Below are positions 40,150-48,090 of a stretch of 64,000 nucleotides of DNA, piece by piece. Origin of the DNA: Brachybacterium fresconis (GTDB lineage: Bacteria > Actinomycetota > Actinomycetes > Actinomycetales > Dermabacteraceae); contig NZ_JAGIOC010000001.1 of assembly GCF_017876515.1 (NCBI RefSeq), forward strand, positions 4,154,001-4,218,000. The letters run 5' to 3'. Numbering within the stretch: the stretch's first letter is position 1; the number at the start of each line of letters is the position of its first letter. The position numbers and the translations under genes are program-made. The notes below the pieces were generated by a model. That model saw only the letters and a list, made by a program, of their open reading frames with translations. It did no database searches and was not told where the DNA came from.

Positions 40150-42180
40150 ATGACCACCGCCACCGCTCACCAGGCCGCCCCGGAGGCCGCCGACATCCAG
40201 CTGTCGACCCTCATGGACGCGGCGGTCACGGCGATCGGCGGCACCCAGCGTCCGGGCCAGCAGGCCATGGCACAGGCGGTGGAGACGGCCATGACCGGAG
40301 GGCGCCACCTGCTGGTCCAGGCCGGCACCGGAACCGGAAAATCGCTCGCCTATCTGGTGCCGGCGCTGCGCCACGCCCTGGTCAGCCGTCGGCCGGTGGT
40401 GATCTCCACCGCCACCATCGCGCTGCAGACGCAGATCGTGCGCAAGGACCTGCCGTACCTGGTCGAGGCGCTCTCCCCGCACCTGCCGCGCACCCCGACC
40501 TTCGCCCTGCTCAAGGGGCGGGCGAACTACCTGTGCCGCCACAAGATCGACGGCGGCTACCCCGTCGACATCGACCCCGGCGCGCTGTTCGCCGAGGCGT
40601 CCGCGGACCCCGCCCGGGGCGGCGGCGAACGCCTGGGCGACCAGGTGCGTCGCCTGCGCGAGTGGTCCGAGGAGACCGACAGCGGCGACCGCGACGCGCT
40701 GGACGACCCCGTCTCCGATCGCGCCTGGCGGCAGGTCTCCGTCACCGGCTCCCAGTGCTTGGGCGGCACCTGCCCGATGGTCGAGTCCTGCTTCGCCGAG
40801 CACAGCCGGGAGCTCGCTCGCGAGGTCGACATCGTGGTGACCAATCACGCTCTGCTGGCGATCGACTCCTTCGACAACCACGGCATCATCCCCGACCACG
40901 ACGTCGTCGTCTTCGACGAGGCGCATGACCTCACCGGCCGGGTCACCGGCGCCGTCACCGAGGTCCTCAGCCCCGGCATGCTGCGGGGCACCGTGCGGGA
41001 GCTGCGCGGCCTGGGGGTCGCGGCGACGGCTCTCGACGACGCCGCCGAGGAGCTGCGGGAGGCCCTCGAGCTGGCGCCGGACGGCCGGGTGCTCGGTGAC
41101 CTGCCCGACCGTCTGGCCGATGCCGTCCAGCAGCTGCGCGTCGAGGCGCGGACCGCCCACTCCGATGCGAAGGACGCCGGCGAGGACGGCTCCGCGTCCA
41201 CGGCCGGGACCCGCAAGACGGTCCGGGCGAACCTGCAGGAGATCATCGACGTCTGCGAGCGGCTCGGCGCGCCGGGGGAGGACGACGTGGTCTCCGTCTC
41301 CCGCTCCCAGGCCACCGGTCGCTCCAGCATCCAGGTGGCGCCCCTCAGCGTCGCCGCCGCCATGCGCGGCGCGATCCTCGAGGACCGCACCGCCGTGCTC
41401 ACCTCGGCGACGCTCGCCCTCGCCGGCCGTTTCGAACCCGCTGCCGGCGAGGTGGGCCTGGGCCGGGCCGGTCGCACCGAGGTGGACGAGCTGCCGCCGG
41501 GGGAGGACAGCGGAGCCTGGGCCGGCCTCGACGTGGGCAGCCCCTTCGCCTATCGGAGCCAGGGGATCCTCTACACCGCCCGCCACCTGCCGCAGCCCGG
41601 ACGGGAGGGACCATCGCCGGCGATGCTCGACCACCTGACCGATCTGGTGGAGGCATCCCGCGGGGGCGCGCTGTGCCTGTTCTCCTCGCGCCGCGGCGCG
41701 GAACTGGCGGCCGAGCACGTGCGCGCCCGACTCGACCTCACGATCGAGGTGCAGGGGGAGGACTCGATGGCGAACCTGGTGCGGAACTTCCGCGAGGACG
41801 AGGACGCCTCCCTGTTCGGCACCCTCACTCTGTGGCAGGGGGTGGACGTCTCGGGCCGGTCGCTGCGTCTGGTCACCATCGACCGGATCCCGTTCCCGCG
41901 ACCCGACGACCCGCTGACCTCCGCCCGCCAGGAGCGGATCGCCCGGCACGGCGGCAACGGGTTCATGTCCGTCTCCGCCCAGCACGCCGCGCTGCTGCTG
42001 GCCCAGGGCGCGGGGCGCCTGATCCGCTCGCAGGAGGACCGGGGCATGGTGGCCGTGCTGGATCCGCGCCTGGCCACCGCGCGCTACGGAGGCTTCCTGC
42101 GCGAGGCGGTGCCGCCGTTGTGGCCGACGGCCGATCCCGAGGTCGCGCTCGGCGCTCTGCGCCGTCTCGCCGATTCCTGA
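40150..42180 (+). CDS. DinG/XPD-like ATP-dependent helicase
   Basis: Predicted 5'-3' superfamily 2 DNA helicase with an iron-sulfur cluster. The 676-residue protein has RPGQQAMAQAVETAM, Walker A AGTGTGKS, ISTATIALQTQIV, the cluster cysteines (NYLCRHK, QCLGGTCPMVESCF), DEAH in VVFDEAHDLTGRV, and C-terminal motifs GALCLFSSRRGAEL and LLLAQGAGRLIRSQEDRG. It resembles the actinobacterial DinG/YoaA group. Despite the name there is no LexA box upstream; a -10-like hexamer 6 nt before the ATG suggests a leaderless mRNA. It is convergent with lexA. Confidence 0.92.
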   Translation: MTTATAHQAAPEAADIQLSTLMDAAVTAIGGTQRPGQQAMAQAVETAMTGGRHLLVQAGTGTGKSLAYLVPALRHALVSRRPVVISTATIALQTQIVRKDLPYLVEALSPHLPRTPTFALLKGRANYLCRHKIDGGYPVDIDPGALFAEASADPARGGGERLGDQVRRLREWSEETDSGDRDALDDPVSDRAWRQVSVTGSQCLGGTCPMVESCFAEHSRELAREVDIVVTNHALLAIDSFDNHGIIPDHDVVVFDEAHDLTGRVTGAVTEVLSPGMLRGTVRELRGLGVAATALDDAAEELREALELAPDGRVLGDLPDRLADAVQQLRVEARTAHSDAKDAGEDGSASTAGTRKTVRANLQEIIDVCERLGAPGEDDVVSVSRSQATGRSSIQVAPLSVAAAMRGAILEDRTAVLTSATLALAGRFEPAAGEVGLGRAGRTEVDELPPGEDSGAWAGLDVGSPFAYRSQGILYTARHLPQPGREGPSPAMLDHLTDLVEASRGGALCLFSSRRGAELAAEHVRARLDLTIEVQGEDSMANLVRNFREDEDASLFGTLTLWQGVDVSGRSLRLVTIDRIPFPRPDDPLTSARQERIARHGGNGFMSVSAQHAALLLAQGAGRLIRSQEDRGMVAVLDPRLATARYGGFLREAVPPLWPTADPEVALGALRRLADS

Positions 42181-42228
42181 GACCGCCGCGGCGGCGGGCC
42201 CGAGGGCCGGTCGCAGCGGCCGGGGCGC

Positions 42229-42924
42229 TCAGACCGCGCGCAGCACCGCGACGACCTTGCCGAGGATCTCGGCGTGGTCGCCCAGGATCGGGGCGAAGGC
42301 TGGGTTGTGCGGCATGAGCCAGACGTGGTCGTCGCGCTGCACGAACGTCTTCACGGTGGCCTCTCCGTCGATCATGGCGGCGACGATCTCACCCTTCTCG
42401 GCCGAGCGCTGAGAGCGCACCACCACCCAGTCGCCGTCGCAGATGGCGGCGTCGATCATGGAATCGCCGACGACCTGCAGCAGGAAGAGGTTCCCGTCGC
42501 CGACCAGGCGCGAGGGGAGGGTGAAGACGTCCTCGACCTGCTCCTCGGCCGTGATCGGCACCCCGGCTGCGATCCGGCCGACCAGCGGCACCGTGACCGA
42601 CTCGGGGGATATGTCCGGGATCGGCACGGGGGCCGGGGCACCGTCCTCCTCGGGCATCACGACCTCCATCGCCCGCGGGCGCTTCGGATCCCGTCGCAGG
42701 AAGCCCTTGCGCTCGAGCGCCTGGAGCTGATGGGACACCGACGAGGAGGACGTCAGGCCGACGGCGTCGCCGATCTCCCGCATCGTGGGCGGGTACCCGT
42801 GGGCGGAGACCGCGTCGTTGATGGTCTCCAGGACGAGGCGCTGGCGACGGGTGAGGCCGGCCGTCGCGGGATCCGCCGGGGCGTCGCCGCGGGACCGGAT
42901 CGGCGGGGGGGTGCTCGGCGTCAT
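42229..42924 (-). CDS. lexA: LexA repressor
   Basis: SOS repressor that cleaves itself when RecA is active. The 231-residue protein has the winged-helix N-terminal domain ([38 protein letters not shown]), the cleavage site Ala120-Gly121 in GRIAAGVP, and the catalytic Ser145 ([10 protein letters not shown]) and Lys182 (EATVKTF). AGGAGG lies 7 nt before the ATG. Its own promoter region holds a -10-like TAGGCT and a one-mismatch LexA box (43009-43020), consistent with autoregulation. The LysM gene is divergent. Confidence 0.97.
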   Translation of the reverse strand: MTPSTPPPIRSRGDAPADPATAGLTRRQRLVLETINDAVSAHGYPPTMREIGDAVGLTSSSSVSHQLQALERKGFLRRDPKRPRAMEVVMPEEDGAPAPVPIPDISPESVTVPLVGRIAAGVPITAEEQVEDVFTLPSRLVGDGNLFLLQVVGDSMIDAAICDGDWVVVRSQRSAEKGEIVAAMIDGEATVKTFVQRDDHVWLMPHNPAFAPILGDHAEILGKVVAVLRAV

Positions 42925-42981
42925 CGTGCGGCCTCCTGGCTTCGTCTGTCGGACCCTCGCGGTTCCGTTGTCCTGTCACCC

Positions 42982-43089
42982 AGCCTAGGGCGGCGCGCAC
43001 CGGATGCCAAACAGGTGTTCGAGATTCCTCTTGCGTGTCGCGCCGCTCCCCGGCTACAGTCGCACAAAGATTCGATCGAACAGGAGTTC
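42982..43089. promoter_or_regulatory. Divergent lexA/LysM control region with LexA boxes
   Basis: Toward lexA: -10 TAGGCT on the minus strand (42982-42987) and a LexA box with one mismatch, AAAC-AGGT-GTTC at 43009-43020, over the -35 region. Toward the LysM gene: -35-like TTGCGT (43031-43036), 18-nt spacer, -10 TACAGT (43055-43060), then a perfect LexA box GAAC-AGGA-GTTC at 43078-43089. This second box lies downstream of the expected transcription start and contains the AGGAG ribosome-binding site. Confidence 0.8.
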
Positions 43090-43093
43090 GGAT

Positions 43094-43489
43094 ATGACGA
43101 CGCAGACCGCGACGGTCCTTCCCTTCCGGCAGCATCGCGACCAGCACGACGCGCAGGCCTCTCGAGCGGATGTTCGACTCGAGCCCACCCGGCGCGGTCG
43201 CGCGCTGCTGACGCTGGCAGCCTTCGTGCTCGGGCTCCTCGTCGCCGGCGCCCTGCTGCTGGTGTTCGACGTGCCCTCCGCCGTGGCGGGCCCTGAGCCG
43301 GAGCCTCCGACGACCATCACGGTCGAGGCCGGGGACACCCTGTGGGGCTACGCCGAGCAGTACGCTCCGGCACCGATGAGCGAGCGGGAGTACATCGCCG
43401 AGGTGCGCACGCTCAACCAGTTGGCCACCGGGCGCGTCACCGCCGGTCAGCAGATCGAGCTGCCGTCGCCGGGATCCCTCGAGCGCTGA
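43094..43489 (+). CDS. SOS-controlled membrane protein with LysM domain (YneA/DivS-like)
   Basis: A 131-residue protein: cytoplasmic basic N-terminus (1-36), one transmembrane segment (about 37-58), a Pro/Glu spacer and one LysM domain (about 74-123, [39 protein letters not shown]). Position and layout match the SOS-induced division inhibitors divergent from lexA: YneA in Bacillus, DivS in Corynebacterium and the Rv2719c product in Mycobacterium. A division-blocking role is inferred from this context. ATG 43094 follows AGGAG by 7 nt; the frame is open to 43004. A perfect LexA box overlaps the ribosome-binding site. Confidence 0.83.
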   Translation: MTTQTATVLPFRQHRDQHDAQASRADVRLEPTRRGRALLTLAAFVLGLLVAGALLLVFDVPSAVAGPEPEPPTTITVEAGDTLWGYAEQYAPAPMSEREYIAEVRTLNQLATGRVTAGQQIELPSPGSLER

Positions 43490-43505
43490 GCGGGCGACGT
43501 GCCGG

Positions 43506-43511
43506 TATCCT
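43506..43511 (+). promoter_or_regulatory. Putative -10 of a leaderless nrdR transcript
   Basis: TATCCT ends 6 nt before the nrdR ATG at 43518; there is no Shine-Dalgarno in the 28-nt gap after the LysM gene. Confidence 0.6.
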
Positions 43512-43517
43512 GACCGG

Positions 43518-43979
43518 ATGCACTGCCCGTTCTGCCGCCATCCTGACTCCCGGGTCGTGGATTCGCGCACGTCCGACGACGGCGCGACCATCCGGCGCCG
43601 TCGTCAGTGCCCGAACTGTTCGCGGCGCTTCTCGACTTCCGAGACGGCCTCCCTGTCCGTGCTCAAGCGCTCCGGCGTCAGTGAACCGTTCAGCCGGGCG
43701 AAGGTGATCTCCGGCGTGCGCAAGGCCTGCCAGGGTCGCCCGGTCAGCGACGACCAGCTGGCGATGCTCGCCCAGCGGGTCGAGGAGACGATCCGCTCCA
43801 GCGGCCAGGCGGAGATCGACGCGCACCAGGTCGGCCTGTCGATCCTGCAGCCGCTGCAGGAGCTCGACCTGGTCGCCTACCTCCGGTTCGCGAGCGTGTA
43901 CCAGGACTTCGACACGCTCGAGGACTTCGAGAGCGAGATCGCCCGGCTGCGCGCCGAGGCGGCCTCCGCGTCGGTCTGA
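43518..43979 (+). CDS. nrdR: Transcriptional repressor NrdR
   Basis: Zinc-ribbon and ATP-cone regulator of ribonucleotide reductase genes; it senses dATP/ATP. The 153-residue protein begins [17 protein letters not shown] with Cys3/Cys6 and Cys31/Cys34 as zinc ligands, followed by RRFSTSE and an ATP-cone ([20 protein letters not shown]). Length and pattern are canonical. It follows the LysM gene, the conserved actinobacterial order lexA-LysM-nrdR. No ribonucleotide reductase gene is in this window. Confidence 0.96.
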   Translation: MHCPFCRHPDSRVVDSRTSDDGATIRRRRQCPNCSRRFSTSETASLSVLKRSGVSEPFSRAKVISGVRKACQGRPVSDDQLAMLAQRVEETIRSSGQAEIDAHQVGLSILQPLQELDLVAYLRFASVYQDFDTLEDFESEIARLRAEAASASV

Positions 43980-44024
43980 GAGACGGGTCGATCCCGACGG
44001 AGCGTGGGGGTTTCCAGATTTCTG

Positions 44025-44102
44025 CGCCGATCGGTTCGAAGCAGCCGTCGGCTGTGCATAAGATGTCCCCCGTGCACTCTCGCAGTGCACGACCGATCGG
44101 CG
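44025..44102. other. Structured element: 11-bp stem enclosing two hairpins
   Basis: Outer arms 44025-44035 and 44092-44102 are perfectly complementary and each contains CGATCG. Inside lie hairpin A (44041-44055, CAGCC/GGCTG plus a G-T pair, 3-nt loop) and hairpin B (44072-44078 with 44084-44090, GTGCACT/AGTGCAC, 5-nt loop). The whole folds as a three-way junction on either strand. It sits between convergent nrdR and helD-like genes, 45 and 36 nt from their stops, so a shared terminator is the simplest reading. A TAAGAT hexamer between the hairpins (44059-44064) could be a -10. Confidence 0.7.
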
Positions 44103-44138
44103 GTCGCGGAGGGGAAGCCGCGGCCGCCGATCCCGGTC

Positions 44139-46385
44139 TCAGGACGGGCCGATCCCCGCCGGCAGATCCCGGGCGTGGACCACGCCGAGGTGCCGGGTCG
44201 GCCGGCTCATCGCGACGTAGAGGTCGCCGGCGCCGTGAGCGTCGATCAGCTCGGCCGGTTCCAGGATGATCACCCCGTCGAACTCCAGCCCCTTCGCATC
44301 CTGCGCGGTCATCACGGCGATCTCGTCGTCCACGCCGGCGGAGCCCGCGCCTGCCCGGGGCAGCTGAGGGTGATCGTGCAGCCGTGCGAGCACGGCATCG
44401 ATGCGCTCGGCCACCGTGATCACGGCCAGGCGTCCGGTGCCGGTGTCGTACGCGGCGCTCACCGCCTCGGCCGTGCGGTCGGCGAGCTCGGTCTCCTCGC
44501 TCCGCTCGATCAGCGGATCATGATCGCCTTCCCGGACCGAGCTGACTTCGGTGACCGGCAGCTGATGGGCCTTCGCCATCGCGACGGCCCGGTCCATGAT
44601 CCGGCTCGGGGTGCGGTAGTTGACGGTGAGATGCTCGACCTGCAGGCGATCTTGGATGTACGGGCCCAGCGCATCCGTCCAGGACGAGGTCCCTCCGGCC
44701 GAGGAGGTCTGGGCGACGTCCCCGACCACGGTGAAGGACTTCGTGGGAGCGCGCCGCATCAGGGCCCGCCAGCTCATGGGGGAGTGCTCCTGGGCCTCGT
44801 CGACCACGACGTGCCCGTAGGTCCAGCTGCGCTCGGCGGAGGCGCGCTCGGCGAGGGTGCGGCCGTCGCGGATCTGGCTGACCTGGTCGGCGAGGTCCTC
44901 GGCGCGCACGATGCCCGAGGTGTCGACGTTCTCGATCACCCGGCGGGCGTAGTCGACGTCGGCCTCCCGCCGGTCGGCCGCCTCCCGGGCCCGGGCCTCG
45001 GCCGGAGCGGCATCCTCGCCCAGCAGCTCGGCGACCTCGTCCAGCAGCGGGACGTCCTCGACCGTCCAGGCCGAGTCCTTCGGGCGGACCAGCAGCTGGA
45101 GCTGCCCGACGAGAGCCGGTGGCGCCGCGGCGCGCAGCCGGTCCGGTCGGGACAGCAGGATGCGCAGGAAGCCCTGCGGCGTGTAGGGGAGCCAGGCCAG
45201 GTTCAGCCGACGCTTGATCTCATGGTCGTGGCGGAGGTCGGACAGCAGGTCGGGACGGTCCTCCGGCACCACGGTCCTGCCGCGCGCGATCAGCGCCTTC
45301 TCGTAGGCCTCGACCAGGCGGTCCATCGCCGCCCGGACGAACACGGAACGGGCGGCGTTGTGCGGCTTGTGCGTGGAGCGGGCCTCCCGCCGCGCCGCGC
45401 GGAGCGCGTCACGGGTGAGCGTGATCGGGGTGCCGTCGATCCTCAGCTCGAGGTCGTCCGACGGGATGACCTGGCGCTGCTTGACCGCACGGGCGAGGAG
45501 CTCGGCCATCGCGGTATCGCCCTTGACCCGGGCGACCTCGTCGCGGTCGTGGACGAAGGTCTCGATGCCGGGGAAGAGCTCGCCCGGGGTCAGCATGACC
45601 ACTCCGGACTCGCCGAGGCTCGGCAGGACCCGTTCGATGTACCGCAGGAACCCCGAGGTGGGGGCCATGATCAGCACGCCCGTGTGCTCGAGCCGGCGGC
45701 GATGGGTGTAGAGCAGGTAGGCCGCCCGATGCAGGGCGACGGCCGTCTTGCCGGTGCCGGGGCCGCCCTGGACCACGAGCACGCCGCGGTTCGTCGAGCG
45801 GATGATGCGGTCCTGCTCGGACTGGATGGTCGCGACGATGTCGCCCATGCGCCCGGTGCGCTGCCCGGAGACGGCCGCGAGCAGGGCTCCCTCGCCCTGC
45901 AGCACCACGTCGTGGTGGTCGCCCTCGAACACCGCCTGGTCCAGGACGTCGTCCTCGAGCCCGATCACGCTGCGACCGCGGCTGATCAGGTGGCGGCGCA
46001 GGCGCACGTTCTGGCGGTCGGTGCTGGTGGCCTGGTAGAAGGCGGCAGCGGCGGGGGCGCGCCAGTCCACCAGGAGCTGCTCGCGATCGGCGGTGAACAG
46101 TCCGATGCGGCCGATGTAGTGCCGGGCCGCCTCGTCGGTGTCGAGCCGGCCGAAGACGACGCTGCGGGCCACGGAGCGCAGGAGGGCCAGGCGGTCCTCG
46201 TACATCGCCATGAACGAATCCCGCTCGGACCGGTTCTGGTGGGTCGAGGCATGCTGGGAGGCCTGGATCTGCTCCAGGTTCCCCTCGACCTGCGTGATGA
46301 GCTCGTCGAGCCGAGCGTAGAGCCGGTCGGCGTAGGCCTGCTCGCGCGCGATCTCCCGGGCGATCTGCTCTTCCGCCTCGTCCAC
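44139..46385 (-). CDS. HelD-like RNA polymerase-associated helicase
   Basis: Superfamily 1 ATPase of about 748 residues from GTG 46385. The N-terminal 60 residues are a predicted coiled coil (DEAEEQIAREIAREQAYADR), as in HelD proteins that reach into the RNA polymerase secondary channel; UvrD/Rep do not start this way. Walker A GPGTGKT is at 208-214, Walker B is VVVDEAQEHSP, and VNYRTPSRIM and DAKGLEFDGVIILEP are further helicase motifs. HelD recycles stalled RNA polymerase, and actinobacterial HelR homologues protect from rifampicin (known for the family). The start is not certain: ATG 46460 is also open. The Shine-Dalgarno at 46385 is imperfect. Confidence 0.85.
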   Translation of the reverse strand: MDEAEEQIAREIAREQAYADRLYARLDELITQVEGNLEQIQASQHASTHQNRSERDSFMAMYEDRLALLRSVARSVVFGRLDTDEAARHYIGRIGLFTADREQLLVDWRAPAAAAFYQATSTDRQNVRLRRHLISRGRSVIGLEDDVLDQAVFEGDHHDVVLQGEGALLAAVSGQRTGRMGDIVATIQSEQDRIIRSTNRGVLVVQGGPGTGKTAVALHRAAYLLYTHRRRLEHTGVLIMAPTSGFLRYIERVLPSLGESGVVMLTPGELFPGIETFVHDRDEVARVKGDTAMAELLARAVKQRQVIPSDDLELRIDGTPITLTRDALRAARREARSTHKPHNAARSVFVRAAMDRLVEAYEKALIARGRTVVPEDRPDLLSDLRHDHEIKRRLNLAWLPYTPQGFLRILLSRPDRLRAAAPPALVGQLQLLVRPKDSAWTVEDVPLLDEVAELLGEDAAPAEARAREAADRREADVDYARRVIENVDTSGIVRAEDLADQVSQIRDGRTLAERASAERSWTYGHVVVDEAQEHSPMSWRALMRRAPTKSFTVVGDVAQTSSAGGTSSWTDALGPYIQDRLQVEHLTVNYRTPSRIMDRAVAMAKAHQLPVTEVSSVREGDHDPLIERSEETELADRTAEAVSAAYDTGTGRLAVITVAERIDAVLARLHDHPQLPRAGAGSAGVDDEIAVMTAQDAKGLEFDGVIILEPAELIDAHGAGDLYVAMSRPTRHLGVVHARDLPAGIGPS

Positions 46386-46458
46386 GGACCTGCCCCCTTC
46401 GACGGTTGATCCTGCCGCCGCCCAGGAAACACCCGGGGTCGGCGAAGCACGGTGGTCC

Positions 46459-46466
46459 ATTATGGT
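46459..46466. promoter_or_regulatory. Overlapping divergent -10 elements, helD-like / PAC2
   Basis: On the plus strand TATGGT (46461-46466) is a candidate -10 for the PAC2 gene; on the minus strand CATAAT (46459-46464) is a candidate for the helicase gene. They share most bases, so only one polymerase could use the site at a time. Confidence 0.35.
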
Positions 46467-46533
46467 GGACGGGCCTGGGTGCGCGTGCCATCCGGACCCC
46501 GACATCTGGCCGGCCACGAGGGAGGAGACGCCG

Positions 46534-47511
46534 ATGCGTGACCCACGTGACCTGTACCGGTTCGAGGACGCCGAGGTGCTGGCCGCGGTCCCTCGCACGG
46601 GACTGACCCTGGTCCATGCCCTGCCGGGCCTGGTCGACGCCGGCAGCGCCTGCCGGATCGCCTCCACCTACCTGCGGGACGAACTGCGCCACCTGCGGCT
46701 GGTCACCTTCGACATGGACGAGCTGCTGGACTACCGCGGGTCCCGCCCGCAGGCTGTGTTCGACGGCACCTCCTACGCGAGCGTCGACATTCCGGAGCTG
46801 ACCCTGTCCCTCATGTACGACGAGGCCGATCGCCCGTTCCTGTTCCTCGACGGACCGGAGCCGGACCTGCAGTGGCGGCGCCTGTCCGAGGCGCTCATCG
46901 ATCTGGTCGAGTTCTTCGACGTCGAGCGCGTGGTGGGCATGCAGGCGGTGCCCATGGCGGTCCCGCACACCCGCCCGATCGGCTTGATCGCCCACGCCAA
47001 CGACCCGTCCCTGCTGGGGCGGCCGGGGTCCCGGCCGACGCCGGCGCCGGGGACCGCCCCGGCGGCGGACAGCGAGGAGGCCGCCGAGATCGTGGTGCCG
47101 GCCGCCTTCGGCGCGCTGCTGGAGCACGAGCTCGGCCGCGCCGACCATCCGGCGATGGGCTACGCCGCGCAGATCCCGCACTACCTCACGCGGACCGACT
47201 TCCCGGCCGGCGCGCTCGCCCTGCTGCGCCGGGTCAGCGACGCCGCCGGCCTCGACCTGCCGCTGGTCCACCTCGGCGACCTCACCGATGCGGCGACCGT
47301 CGCCCTGCAGGGCACGCTCGCGCAGAACGACGAGGTGCGCCAGATCGTCACCGCCCTCGAGGAGCAGTACGACTCCCTGAGCGAGGGCGAGGACGCCTCG
47401 TCGCTCGCGACCACGATGGATCTGCCGACGGCCGACGAGATCGGCGAGCACTTCGAACGTTTCCTGGCCGATCACGACGGTGACGGTCCGGACGATCCGC
47501 GCTCCTGGTAG
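46534..47511 (+). CDS. PAC2 family protein (proteasome assembly chaperone-like)
   Basis: A 325-residue protein of the PAC2 (DUF75) family, named after eukaryotic proteasome assembly chaperone 2. Visible family features are the N-terminal LVHALPGLVDAGSACRIASTYL, TFDMDELLDYRGSRP, LFLDGPEPDLQW and GMQAVPMAVPHTRPI. An acidic Asp-rich C-terminus follows a helical tail. ATG 46534 has GGAGGAG 6 nt upstream. Many actinobacteria carry such proteins with or without a 20S proteasome; no proteasome gene is in this window. It is divergent from the helD-like gene. Confidence 0.82.
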   Translation: MRDPRDLYRFEDAEVLAAVPRTGLTLVHALPGLVDAGSACRIASTYLRDELRHLRLVTFDMDELLDYRGSRPQAVFDGTSYASVDIPELTLSLMYDEADRPFLFLDGPEPDLQWRRLSEALIDLVEFFDVERVVGMQAVPMAVPHTRPIGLIAHANDPSLLGRPGSRPTPAPGTAPAADSEEAAEIVVPAAFGALLEHELGRADHPAMGYAAQIPHYLTRTDFPAGALALLRRVSDAAGLDLPLVHLGDLTDAATVALQGTLAQNDEVRQIVTALEEQYDSLSEGEDASSLATTMDLPTADEIGEHFERFLADHDGDGPDDPRSW

Positions 47512-47780
47512 GCCCCGGGAATCCCGTGGGCGGTGCGTCCTGCGACGAGTTGTTACTGCTTCGTGACCGCTGATCGCCGATCGGCGTGTGAACGAGGACA
47601 CTGCCGTGACAGAATGGCGGCGTTGCGGTGATGCAGGTCCAGCAGGACAGTCCGTCGAAGGTGCCTCGGCACAGCAGTACGGCTTGCACCTGACGCCACC
47701 CGCCTCGGCGGGGGACGGCTTCACGCGGCGCCGCGATCGCGTACCGCGATCGTTGATGGACGACACAGAAGGTGACAGGT

Positions 47781-47984
47781 ATGGCACAGGGCTCGGTCAA
47801 GTGGTTCAACGCCGAAAAGGGCTACGGATTCATCGAGATCGACGGAGGCGGCGCTGACGTCTTCGTGCATCACAGCAAGATCGACATGGACGGTTACCGC
47901 GCCCTCGATGAGGGCCAGCGCGTGGAGTTCGAGGTCAGCCAGGGAGACAAGGGCCCGCAGGCCGAGCAGGTCCGCCCCCTCTGA
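47781..47984 (+). CDS. Cold-shock protein (CspA family)
   Basis: Single OB-fold RNA chaperone of 67 residues. RNP1 is KGYGFIEI and RNP2 is VFVHHS, both intact; the protein begins [20 protein letters not shown] 47781 is chosen over the in-frame GTG 47772 because GAAGG lies 8 nt upstream and family members start there. The 269-nt gap before it probably includes a long untranslated leader, as usual for csp genes, though no specific cold box is evident. A 17-bp terminator follows. Confidence 0.95.
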   Translation: MAQGSVKWFNAEKGYGFIEIDGGGADVFVHHSKIDMDGYRALDEGQRVEFEVSQGDKGPQAEQVRPL

Positions 47985-48005
47985 TCCCGGGTTCTCCGAG
48001 ATATC

Positions 48006-48043
48006 ACGGACCGGGCAGGAGCAGATGCTCCTGCCCGGTCCGT
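48006..48043 (+). terminator. 17-bp perfect terminator hairpin after the cold-shock gene
   Basis: Arms 48006-48022 and 48027-48043 are fully complementary with an AGAT loop, 21 nt after the stop and before the convergent spermidine-synthase-like gene. It can work for both. Confidence 0.85.
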
Positions 48044-48090
48044 CGTCGTCCAGGGGTGGCCCGCCGCCGACGGCGGCCGAGCCGGCGGGT

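Noticed and set aside
44025..44102. tRNA or tRNA-like gene
   Set aside because: The length is right and a TTCGA occurs, but the outer stem is 11 bp, there are only two inner arms, and the invariant T- and D-loop positions do not fit.
44004..46409. 801-codon plus-strand open frame over the helD-like gene
   Set aside because: It is antisense to a helicase with intact motifs and has no domain of its own.
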